Origin: CAZHZT01 sp964537285
GTDB lineage: Bacteria; Bacteroidota; Bacteroidia; Chitinophagales; Saprospiraceae
Length of the DNA stretch: 38,149 nt
Assembly (NCBI GenBank): GCA_964537285.1
Contig: CAZHZT010000048.1
Coordinates: 1 to 38,149 of the forward strand
Direction of reading: 5' to 3'
Of this stretch, positions 1 to 6,928 are shown one piece after another. A program made the position numbers and the translations under genes. Under the pieces are notes generated by a model, which saw only the letters and a program-made list of their open reading frames with translations, was not told the DNA's origin and searched no databases. Positions within the stretch are counted from its first letter, which is position 1; the number at the start of each line of letters is the position of its first letter.

Positions 1-73
1 CAAAGTTAAGCTTTCAAATGATTTTACGCTTCGTTTGTGTAACATCAGTTACTAATTCATAACCCTATTTATT

Positions 74-1216
74 ATGCGTAATTTTTTAATTGCTATTTTA
101 GCCATTATGAGTATCTTTTTCGCAGCATGTGAACAAGATCAATCCACCCTCACTGACAACGTTTCACAAGAAACAGACTACCAGCAGCAAATTGAAGCTG
201 CTGAACAACAGCTCGAAGAAGCTGAAAGATTGGTTTTCCAGGATCAATTCGCAGGCCAACGCCAGATTGTTACCGTACCAGCCGGTTCTGTTAATGCCCT
301 ACAAGCAGCGATCGATAAGGCAGGTCCTCACGGAATCGTTAAATTAGAAAGTGGTGTACACACGGAAGATGAAACCGTATTTGTAAACCATCCGGTTAGA
401 ATTAATGGTGAAGAAGGCGCTATAATTGAAAGTCAGTATCCTTCCACCAATGTATTCCATATTACTGTAAACCCGGTTATTCGTATTGAAGATGCCAATT
501 TCGTGCATGTTACAGGTATCCAGTTTGTTCCGGCTAATGATGCCAATCAAGGGAACGTGGGTATTTTGGTATTTAATTCAGATTATGCGTTCATTAGCGG
601 CAACAACTTCGATAGCTACCAAATGGCTGTAGTCGTTGATAATTCTGATTATGTAATCGTTAAAGAAAATGTTGCTGAAGGCCTATTCAGCGAAGGATTC
701 AACCAGTTCAATTGTATCGGCATTTTCAATATAGGCGATAATTTTGCCAGAACACGCGACAACCAAATGCACGATTTTGGAGTCTCTTATTTTGCTTCGG
801 GTTCAAATGGTATTTATTATAGCAATGAAGCAGATGGAGGAACTTCCGGTATAATCTACTGTACGGCTGTCAATTTTGCTTTTCTTCCAGATGGTACCCC
901 TATCAGTGCCAGTGAATCATCAAACAATTGGTTAGGGATTTTCAATCTGGCAAAAAATAACTCAATAGGCCACTTAGTGATTGACGGTTCAAACAACTGT
1001 ACACTCATCAACAATGAAGCGGTAAACTGCTCCTTATATGATGTAGAATTGGCCGGAACAACATTGCGCTTCGGAACTCCGGAACCTCTTCCAACTACTT
1101 TCAACAACTTGTTCATCGCTGGTTCAAGCCCGGATATTGAAGTTAAAGATTGTGGTGATAACAATACGATTATTGGAGGTCAGTTGGTCGATACTGTAGA
1201 AGATCCTTGTTTCTAA
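74..1216 (+). CDS. Right-handed beta-helix lipoprotein
   Basis: The 380-residue product starts with a lipoprotein signal peptide: a hydrophobic stretch ending in a lipobox (FAAC) puts the lipidated cysteine at residue 19. Residues 31-56 are rich in Glu and Gln and look like a short coiled coil or linker. From about residue 60 to the end the protein has the rhythm of a parallel beta-helix: a start typical of pectate-lyase-like folds (VNALQAAIDKA, then GIVKLESGVH) followed by many short strands with Asn/Asp/Gly turns (for example GNNF, DNSDYV, DGSNNC). Such proteins are often surface polysaccharide-binding or lyase-like, but no catalytic residues can be assigned, so substrate and activity are unknown. 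The ATG at 74 is the only start that preserves the signal peptide. A hairpin region follows the stop. The gene seems to be a single transcription unit. Confidence 0.85.
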   Translation: MRNFLIAILAIMSIFFAACEQDQSTLTDNVSQETDYQQQIEAAEQQLEEAERLVFQDQFAGQRQIVTVPAGSVNALQAAIDKAGPHGIVKLESGVHTEDETVFVNHPVRINGEEGAIIESQYPSTNVFHITVNPVIRIEDANFVHVTGIQFVPANDANQGNVGILVFNSDYAFISGNNFDSYQMAVVVDNSDYVIVKENVAEGLFSEGFNQFNCIGIFNIGDNFARTRDNQMHDFGVSYFASGSNGIYYSNEADGGTSGIIYCTAVNFAFLPDGTPISASESSNNWLGIFNLAKNNSIGHLVIDGSNNCTLINNEAVNCSLYDVELAGTTLRFGTPEPLPTTFNNLFIAGSSPDIEVKDCGDNNTIIGGQLVDTVEDPCF

Positions 1217-1280
1217 GGGTTTTATCCTAAAGAAAACCCCTCATTTATATGAGCCTCTTGTGTTTTAGAGGCGTGCTTTT
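1217..1280 (+). terminator. Two hairpins after the beta-helix gene
   Basis: Directly after the stop codon, GGGTTTT at 1217-1223 pairs with AAAACCC at 1233-1239. A second hairpin pairs GCCTCT at 1253-1258 with AGAGGC at 1267-1272 and is followed by GTGCTTTT. The second has the stem plus T-rich tail expected of an intrinsic terminator. Function is inferred. Confidence 0.55.
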
Positions 1281-1290
1281 ATTAGACCTT

Positions 1291-1404
1291 TTTTAAGCAG
1301 CGGTAGCTTTCGCTTGAATGTATTAGACTTGTTCTATAGATGCTGGTGGAGCGTAATTAGCATCTACAGAACTAGTCTATTCCTAAAGTTACCGTTGCTT
1401 AAAA
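1291..1404. repeat. Imperfect long inverted repeat
   Basis: The left arm (1291-1344) and right arm (1359-1404) are imperfect reverse complements around a 14-base loop. The outer parts read TTTTAAGCAGCGGTAGCTTT against TTTTAAGCAACGGTAACTTT. The inner parts read TAGACTTGTTCTATAGATGC against the complement of GCATCTACAGAACTAGTCTA. The left arm carries about 10 extra bases. The inner motif TAGACTTGTTCT recurs at 26194 and 28932 and, with one change, at 19277. The element looks like a decayed palindromic intergenic repeat, not a terminator, because the arms are long and bulged. Confidence 0.7.
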
Positions 1405-1623
1405 TAACTCGATCAAACAATATGATAACAACAAACACACAGCTTGCAGAAAGTGCTGTACAAAGGCTTTCCTGTACCATTCAAAAGTTAATACACATTC
1501 CCGACCTGCACCAAGCTTTTCTCGACGGTCAAAGTAGTCCAATTCCGCAAACTACTTAGAAAAGGGTGTTTCCTAAAAAAGCCCCCCCTTAGGCCATCTT
1601 ATTAATTTCTAAAGTCTTTTAAC
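1405..1623. other. Gene-poor stretch with a doubtful 45-codon ORF
   Basis: The region between the inverted repeat and the pseudogene has one short open frame on the plus strand from ATG 1422 to the stop at 1559 (45 codons, starting MITTNTQLAESAVQ). It has no recognisable domain, no clear ribosome binding site, and could be a relic belonging to the neighbouring broken gene. A G/C-rich run with CCTAAAAAAGCCCCCCC follows at about 1572-1590. Nothing else is supported here. Confidence 0.3.
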
Positions 1624-2355
1624 ATGAAAAATAACGTCATATCAAAAATGATGGAAGGGTTCAATTCGGTTGAAGAAGGGTTGAAAAAATTTCCATTATC
1701 GCAAGAACAAGAAGATAAACTGGATAAAATGGTCGAAGGAATCGACCATTACCGAATATATTTAAATAAAACGGAAGGTCGTTTTCAATCAAATGAACCA
1801 ATTTTTCAAACCCTTTCCCAAAAGGAAAAAAAGAAAATTCTTGTTAGACCTAGTCAACAGGATAACCTTCAATATGGATTATCCAGATCAGAGGTTGCAC
1901 AATTCGAAAAAGATGGATTGATCGGACCCTTTGACTTAATGACCCCTGAAGAAGCAAGCATGTTAAAAGAAAGAATATAGGAAATCCTTAGAGTATTTTT
2001 ATATTCACCCGGAATGTTTTTTTGGGTACAAATTCTCTTTGAAATCCTGACCAATGAAATTCCCGACTTGTTCGAAGGATGTCAACATCGAAACCTGGAA
2101 ATGAAAGCAGGGCAATTTGTCATTTTTACTTCTTCCAATATGCATGCCTCTCATCCAAATACAACAAATGATTCCAGACTTGCATTTGCAGGACGATACA
2201 CATCCAATGATGTTAAAGTATATCACGGTTTTGATAAAGATTATTTCCCTACAGCAGAAGGAAATATTGAATTCGACTTGGAAAAGATAGGATGTATGCA
2301 AGTAAGTGGAACGGATCACTTTGGTCATAATAAAATTATTCCGTATAAATGGTGA
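1624..2355 (+). pseudogene. Gutted SyrB2/PhyH-like Fe(II)/2-oxoglutarate oxygenase or halogenase
   Basis: Two pieces in the same reading frame look like the two ends of one gene of the phytanoyl-CoA dioxygenase-like 'chlorinating enzyme' family. The first (1624-1980, 118 codons) ends with the typical N-terminal motif of that family, FEKDGLIGPFDLMTPEEA, preceded by an unusual helical extension of about 80 residues. The second (about 2080-2355) carries the family's C-terminal part: MKAGQFVIF, then HASHPNTTNDSRLAFAGRY, VKVYHG, and a closing stretch with GTDHFGHNKI. An in-frame TAG (1978-1980) separates them. The central part of the jelly roll, where the first His and the Asp/Ala/Gly of the iron site and the 2-oxoglutarate contacts would lie, is missing: intact members are about 300 residues and roughly 150 appear to be lost. 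The gene is therefore almost certainly inactive. Whether the ancestor was a halogenase or a hydroxylase cannot be told, because the diagnostic residue is in the deleted part. Confidence 0.7.
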
Positions 2356-2473
2356 TTATTACCAATAAAGCTTTCACTATTTTCCAAATTTTATTTGACC
2401 TGAACCCTAAAAAATCATATCCCTACGACCGCTAAAGCAATCAGAAAGGGAATAGTAGTTCCCCATTCTATTC

Positions 2474-2644
2474 CAGCGATTCTCGCTTTGAAAAATAAAC
2501 GCGCCTACGGCGCGATATTCCTTTTAGAGGGAGCCCGAGAGGGCTATTTTGCGAAGCAAAATAGCCCTCTCGGGCTCCCTCTAAGAAAATATCGCTACGT
2601 AGCGGCGTAAATCTGGTTTTGGATTTCCAAAACGAGAATTGCTG
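2474..2644. mobile_element. MITE-like palindromic element, copy A, with 9-base target duplication
   Basis: The element begins CAGCGATTCTCG and ends CGAGAATTGCTG, giving 12-base terminal inverted repeats with one mismatch. The flanks are an exact direct repeat, ATTCTATTC, at 2465-2473 and 2645-2653, as expected of a target-site duplication. Inside are three nested hairpins: CGCGCC/GGCGCG at 2500-2514, a perfect 29-bp stem with a GAA loop (2524-2552 against 2556-2584), and CGCTACGTAGCG at 2593-2604. There is no coding capacity, so movement would need a transposase supplied in trans. It lies between converging genes and could also act as a two-way terminator. Copies B and C are at 13251 and 24253 in the opposite orientation. 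Confidence 0.85.
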
Positions 2645-2657
2645 ATTCTATTCCAGC

Positions 2658-3086
2658 CTAACAAAAAAAGGCATTCAATGCATCCATTAGCGGTTGTTTC
2701 TTGCTAACGGAAACGGTAAGCGTCTCTCCGCTTATCATCTCTACCTGCCCGCCTTTACCTCTCAAATAGCGTTTTACTTTATCCAGATTGACCGTAAAAG
2801 AGCGGTGAATTCGGATAAACTGCTCTGTAGCAGGAAGAATTAATTCCTCTATTTCTCTCAAGGTTCTACACACCATTAGCTTTCGGCCTCCTTCGAAATG
2901 AAGGACGGTATAATTTCCTTCGGCTTTTAAATGGGTAATCTCATTGATTTGCTCCACTTCAATGCCTTCCATGGTTGGCAAAGCAATCTTTTTATTGCCG
3001 GACAAGAACCCGTTTCTATGCGTTGATGTCCTGATGGACATGTTTGTTTTGTTTCTTTCTGGCGGTAAGCTTTTGACGACTCTCAT
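2658..3086 (-). CDS. LytTR-domain DNA-binding regulator
   Basis: The product (142 residues from the ATG at 3086) is essentially one LytTR DNA-binding domain, about residues 32-138. The family pattern is clear: the early strand with INEITHLKAEGNYT, the cluster MVCRTLREIEELI, the hallmark FIRIHRSFTVNLDKV, and the final strand LTVSVSKK. No receiver or membrane domain is attached, so it is an orphan regulator; family members bind direct repeats upstream of target genes as dimers. The frame stays open to a TTG at 3188, but the extra residues do not resemble the family; ATG 3086 or ATG 3041 are better starts. The gene ends 13 bases from mobile element A. No sensor kinase lies nearby, and the targets are unknown. 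Confidence 0.85.
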   Translation of the reverse strand: MRVVKSLPPERNKTNMSIRTSTHRNGFLSGNKKIALPTMEGIEVEQINEITHLKAEGNYTVLHFEGGRKLMVCRTLREIEELILPATEQFIRIHRSFTVNLDKVKRYLRGKGGQVEMISGETLTVSVSKKQPLMDALNAFFC

Positions 3087-3304
3087 AATCAAGTTTTTTT
3101 GAATTAGCAATGAGGGGCACGCCTCAATAGCAATGTGGAAATGTTCCTTATTTATCGTCAAAATAGGCAAAGGGAGAAGAGGGATCAATCCAATTCATTT
3201 TTATATGTCAGGTTCCTAAATCTGTTAAATTTACGCTTCATCCTTGAAAATAGGTATTAAATAGATTAATTTAAGGCGATTGTCTAAGTATTGAATAATA
3301 AAAC

Positions 3305-4846
3305 ATGCCTAAAACACCTTCTAAAAATCTTTTTCACCTGATCAAAGCGATGTCCGCTTCTGAAAAGAGATATTTTAAGATTTATGTAAGGTCCGGAAGT
3401 GGAAAAGAAAGCAAATATGAACAACTATTCGACGCCATTGATCAACAAGAAGCGTACAATGATGAAGTTCTTCGAAAATATATCTACAATGGTGAAGAGA
3501 TCAAAAGTCGAAAATATTCGGAATTAAAAGCCTATCTCTATGATCTAATTCTTAAAAGTTTAAAAAACTATGACGAGAACTTGTCCGTTGATTTTAAACT
3601 CAAAGGATTACTTCAATCGGTAAGAGTGCTTTACAAAAGATCACTTTTTGATGCCTGTAAACAATCTCTTCAAAAGGCTAAAAAACTAGCCTATCAATTC
3701 GAAGCTTTTTTGCATATCTTGGAGATCATTAGGTGGGAAAAACAAATTGCGTATGCTCAAATGGATGTTTCTTTCCTTGACAATCAATTAAGTACTCTCG
3801 CAGACGAGGAAAAAGATTGCCTGGATCAATTGAATAACCTGTCGCAATACCAAGATATCTACTACCAGCTTTTAATTACGACCAAAAAAGAAGCATTCCT
3901 GAGAGAGAAGGATAAGGCGGAAGCCTTAAAAGTCATGATGGCCAATCCCTTGTTGGTTGATTACAGGCTCGCCCAATCTCACAGAGCACGGATCTTGTTC
4001 TATCGCATATATAGCAATTATTATTACTCTACCTTAAACTACAAGGGCTATTACCAAACGAATAAAGACCTGCTTGATTTGATGGAAACAAAGCCCTATT
4101 TTTTGAAGGAAGATGTATCCGAATACATATCTACGCTGAGTAATTTAACGTTAAGCTGTGGCTTATTGGAAAAATTTGAGGAAGTAAAGCTTTGTCTCGA
4201 AAAATTCCATGCGATTAAACCAAACACCCTGGATGATGAGCTAAAAATTCACCGGCAATATTACGGTGCCCGCTTTGCCCTGATTATTTCCACCGGCGAG
4301 TTTGAAGAAGGACGAAAAGCATTGGCAGCTCATCAAAAAGCAGTCAAAAAGTTTGATCAGACCCTCTTTGAAAAAGGAGGCTTCTATTTTCAGTACTTCT
4401 ATATCTACTTCGGCATAGGGGATTACGACAAAGCGCTGGAGTATTTAAACCAATGGCTCAACCTCCCCAGAAGTGTTGCCCGAAAAGATTTACAGAGTAT
4501 TGCCCGCATTCTGAACCTCATAATTCATTATGAAATCGGCAATACTATTTTATTGGAAAATATACTTCGATCTACTTACCGTTTTTTGCGTCAGCAAAAC
4601 CGGCTACATGGCTTTGAGAAGGAAATTCTGGAATTTATAAAAGAATCCGGAGAGGCGTATTCGAAAAAAGGAATGAGGAAAGCTTTCGTCAAACTCAAAC
4701 AAGGATTCGAAAGACTATCTAAAATACCTACTGAGAATATTATTTTCCAGTATTTTGACTTTCTTTCCTGGCTGGATAGCAAAATAGAGAACCGTCCGTT
4801 TAGTGAAGTCGTCAAAGAGAAATATCATTCAAAGACTTTAGTATAA
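3305..4846 (+). CDS. Helical-repeat (TPR-like) protein of unknown function
   Basis: The 513-residue protein is almost wholly alpha-helical and lacks a signal peptide or membrane segment, so it is probably cytoplasmic. It opens with FHLIKAMSASEKRYFKIY, a start I recall from a Bacteroidota family of uncharacterised proteins. The rest has TPR-like spacing of paired helices with Ala/Tyr/Leu positions, for example around residues 355-395 (FYFQYFYIYFGIGDYDKALEYL split over two helices). TPR-like scaffolds usually bind other proteins. No catalytic motif is visible. It is transcribed away from the LytTR gene, with about 220 bases between the two starts, so they may share a control region. The last codons lie within the arm of the inverted repeat that follows. 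Confidence 0.8.
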   Translation: MPKTPSKNLFHLIKAMSASEKRYFKIYVRSGSGKESKYEQLFDAIDQQEAYNDEVLRKYIYNGEEIKSRKYSELKAYLYDLILKSLKNYDENLSVDFKLKGLLQSVRVLYKRSLFDACKQSLQKAKKLAYQFEAFLHILEIIRWEKQIAYAQMDVSFLDNQLSTLADEEKDCLDQLNNLSQYQDIYYQLLITTKKEAFLREKDKAEALKVMMANPLLVDYRLAQSHRARILFYRIYSNYYYSTLNYKGYYQTNKDLLDLMETKPYFLKEDVSEYISTLSNLTLSCGLLEKFEEVKLCLEKFHAIKPNTLDDELKIHRQYYGARFALIISTGEFEEGRKALAAHQKAVKKFDQTLFEKGGFYFQYFYIYFGIGDYDKALEYLNQWLNLPRSVARKDLQSIARILNLIIHYEIGNTILLENILRSTYRFLRQQNRLHGFEKEILEFIKESGEAYSKKGMRKAFVKLKQGFERLSKIPTENIIFQYFDFLSWLDSKIENRPFSEVVKEKYHSKTLV

Positions 4847-4990
4847 TATTTATTTTCGTTCTTTGACATAAATTGTGAGAAATGGAACTTCAAAATGATA
4901 AACCTTTCAGCCACAAGGGCATTCAAGGCGTATCATTTTGAAGTTCCACACAATTTGTCAAAGAACGAAAATAAATACTATGCTAAAGTC
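4834..4990. repeat. Palindromic repeat of the GTTCTTTGACA family, copy 1
   Basis: The core (4858-4966) runs from GTTCTTTGACA to TCAAAGAAC and is shared almost base for base with copy 2 at 37736-37844. Inside, GGAACTTCAAAATGATA at 4884-4900 pairs with its exact complement at 4931-4947. In this copy complementarity continues outward past the core (TATTTATTTTC and beyond, to GACTTTAG at 4834), so the arms span about 38 bases with two mismatches and include the last codons of the preceding gene. No open frame of note. Function unknown; it could terminate both converging genes. Confidence 0.8.
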
Positions 4991-5017
4991 CTGAAGCTAG
5001 CATTGCTGACAAAAAAA

Positions 5018-5203
5018 CTAATCTGTTGAACTCTTGGTTTGCAACTTGGTGCGATTGTCCAAAGCTGTCCAGCGCACAATAACAACTCCTTTGTTCTTGG
5101 TGTTTACAAAGCCACCTTTGATTTGTTTTTGTTCTTTTTCATCGATCTGAGCGGTATAGCTTTTTACCTTAAGATCCGTTAACGTCAATTTTTTCTTACC
5201 CAT
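5018..5203 (-). CDS. Orphan RiPP-like precursor with pinensin-type leader, no Cys in core
   Basis: A 61-residue product with two parts. Residues 1-31 (MGKKKLTLTDLKVKSYTA, then KEQKQIKGG) match the leader pattern of Bacteroidota pinensin-type lanthipeptide precursors: a basic start, the LxDLKVKS motif, and a closing Gly-Gly at 30-31 where C39-type peptidase-transporters usually cut. Residues 32-61 would be the core. It contains six Thr/Ser residues but no cysteine, so lanthionine rings cannot form. No LanB, LanC, cyclase or peptidase-transporter gene lies in the window. ATG 5203 is the only sensible start. The gene may be a stand-alone substrate processed by enzymes elsewhere, a precursor of a different modification type, or a decayed copy. 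Its being a translated gene rests on the leader match. Confidence 0.72.
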   Translation of the reverse strand: MGKKKLTLTDLKVKSYTAQIDEKEQKQIKGGFVNTKNKGVVIVRWTALDNRTKLQTKSSTD

Positions 5204-5566
5204 AACTGATTGATTTGTGAGAGAATCTGTACCTTAAAACTACTTAATAACATATGAAAGCTAAATACAAAATTTTTGAAAAGTCAGGTCTCTGAACACC
5301 TTGTATTTCATGCTTTTTATTTAGTATAAAGATACATTTTTTCCATAACATTCTCAATCACCGAATTTAATTGTGACGCACGTAAAACATTTTACCGGAT
5401 GCATTTCATCTATATCTTCAAAAAGGATTCCTTTTCACCCCACCTTTGTCACTATTTAGATGACATTCAAATTAAACAAACAAGATTCAGTTTACAGAAG
5501 GATGACACCGCAAACAGATTTCAATTGTAATTTTGGAAATAATTTCGGTAACCATCGCAGGATACT
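5204..5566. other. Divergent intergenic region between the precursor peptide and hemA
   Basis: This 363-base, A/T-rich stretch has no open frame or RNA gene that I can support. It must hold the promoters of both flanking genes, which point apart. The only recognisable box is the hemA one listed separately. Confidence 0.5.
5528..5535 (+). promoter_or_regulatory. Candidate -7 box for hemA
   Basis: TAATTTTG matches the Bacteroidota TAnnTTTG consensus and sits 32 bases before the hemA ATG. No good TTTG box lies at the usual distance upstream, so the call is tentative. Confidence 0.35.
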
Positions 5567-6805
5567 ATGCTAGATCAATATAAAATTCTAACCGTAACGC
5601 ATCATAATGTAAAGCTGGATGCACTTGGGCAATTTGCAGTTCAGGTACCTGAAAATCTTACATTGGAGGATCATTTGCAAACACTGAAGCAGGAACTCAG
5701 GCTTGATGAGCTTTTGTACATGCCGACCTGTAACCGCATTACGTATTTCTTCACTTCTGAACAAGCGCTTTCACCTTCTTACATTACGAATTTCTTTAAA
5801 AAAGTAAATCCCGCCCTGGGCAACTATAATGAACAGTATTTTCATGACCGGGTTCAGGCCCTGGATGGGGAGCAAGCTATAAAACACCTGTTTGAGGTTG
5901 CCGCATCTATAAACTCCCTGGTAGTAGGGGAGCGTGAAATCCTACGCCAACTCCGGGAAGCCTATGAAAAATGTAAAAACTGGGGATTAACCGACGATAG
6001 TATTCGATTGGCAGTACAAAAAGCCGTTGAATCCGCAAAAAATATATATGCCAATACCCGCATAGGAGAAAAGCCGATTTCAGTCGTATCCCTTGCCTTT
6101 GAAAAATTACAATTAGCACAACTTCCGAAAGATAAAAGAATTCTCCTCATTGGTGCCGGTCAAACCAATACCCTTTTTGGAAAATTTCTAAAAAAATACG
6201 GTTATACGAATGTAACCATATTCAATCGAACCTTCTCTAAAGCCGTTCAGCTTATCGAGCTTATTGAAGGCGAAGCAAGAGCTTTTTCTTACGACAGCCT
6301 GGAAGCTTACCGGGGAGGTTTTGATTGCCTGGTTGTATGTACAGGAGCTCAAAAGCCAATCGTTACCGAAAAATTATTCCGCTCCTTATTAAAAGATGAA
6401 GATTCGAATGATAAGCTCGTCATCGACCTGGCTATCCCTCACAATGTCGATAAAAGCGTAGTTCAAAACTTTGACTTCAATTACGTGGAAATTGAAGGAT
6501 TAAGACAATCCGCAGAGAAAAATCTTGAATTTCGTCGGCAAGAAGTAGAACATGCCCGAGAATTGGTTCACGATGCTGTATTTGAATTTGAATCCATTTA
6601 CCAGGAACGCCAGATTGAACGTGCCATGCGTGTAGTTCCCAAGGAAATTAAACAGCTCCGTAGCCGTATCTTTGACAATGTATTCAAAGAAGAAGTAGAT
6701 GCTCTGGATATCGAGTCCCGCTCAGTACTAGAGAAAGCTTTAGCATATATGGAAAAGAAGTGCATTTCCATTTCTATGCGTGCGGCCAAGGCAATTGAGA
6801 TATAA
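5567..6805 (+). CDS. hemA: Glutamyl-tRNA reductase
   Basis: The enzyme reduces the glutamate on glutamyl-tRNA(Glu) to glutamate-1-semialdehyde with NADPH, the first committed step of C5-route tetrapyrrole synthesis in the cytoplasm. The 412-residue length is normal. The catalytic cysteine is Cys55 in MPTCNRITYF; the family signature VVGEREILRQLREAYEKC follows at about residue 122; the NADPH-binding glycine motif LLIGAGQTN is near residue 193; and the C-terminal helical dimerisation part contains the Arg-rich IKQLRSRIFDNVF. The N-terminal His of the usual 'GLNHxTA' start is present in VTHHNVKLD. Other haem synthesis genes (hemC, hemD), often next to hemA in this phylum, are not here. A 42-bp perfect inverted repeat follows the stop at once. 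Confidence 0.96.
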   Translation: MLDQYKILTVTHHNVKLDALGQFAVQVPENLTLEDHLQTLKQELRLDELLYMPTCNRITYFFTSEQALSPSYITNFFKKVNPALGNYNEQYFHDRVQALDGEQAIKHLFEVAASINSLVVGEREILRQLREAYEKCKNWGLTDDSIRLAVQKAVESAKNIYANTRIGEKPISVVSLAFEKLQLAQLPKDKRILLIGAGQTNTLFGKFLKKYGYTNVTIFNRTFSKAVQLIELIEGEARAFSYDSLEAYRGGFDCLVVCTGAQKPIVTEKLFRSLLKDEDSNDKLVIDLAIPHNVDKSVVQNFDFNYVEIEGLRQSAEKNLEFRRQEVEHARELVHDAVFEFESIYQERQIERAMRVVPKEIKQLRSRIFDNVFKEEVDALDIESRSVLEKALAYMEKKCISISMRAAKAIEI

Positions 6806-6807
6806 GT

Positions 6808-6895
6808 AAGGGAATAATTTATTTAAAAAGAGTAGGCCTAATGAATTTTCATAAAAATTCATTAGGCCTACTCTTTTTAAATAAATTATTCCCTT
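6808..6895 (+). terminator. Perfect 42-bp inverted repeat after hemA
   Basis: The left arm (6808-6849) and right arm (6854-6895) are exact complements around a 4-base loop. It begins three bases after the hemA stop and ends 33 bases before the next gene. The stem is far longer than an ordinary intrinsic terminator and has no separate T-tail, so it may be a mobile palindrome that also stops transcription. The outer bases are AAGGGAATAA and the inner stem includes TAGGCCTA. Confidence 0.75.
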
Positions 6896-6928
6896 ATAAT
6901 AGTGGCTTAGTAGTAAAATCCACAAAAC

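Noticed and set aside
1..8. CAAAGTTA at the window start as a minus-strand -7 box
   Set aside because: It matches TAACTTTG, and the same CAAAGTTAAGCTTT occurs at the uppS promoter, but no TTTG box is at a proper distance and the downstream gene lies outside the window.
1314..1421. Upstream part of an open frame before ATG 1422
   Set aside because: It is wholly inside the inverted repeat 1291-1404 and reads as repeat DNA.
2500..2610. CRISPR-like array from the repeated hairpins
   Set aside because: There are no regularly spaced direct repeats with unique spacers; the structure is nested inverted repeats in a transposed element.
3087..3188. Longer N-terminus for the LytTR regulator
   Set aside because: It needs a TTG start, and the added residues do not belong to the domain.
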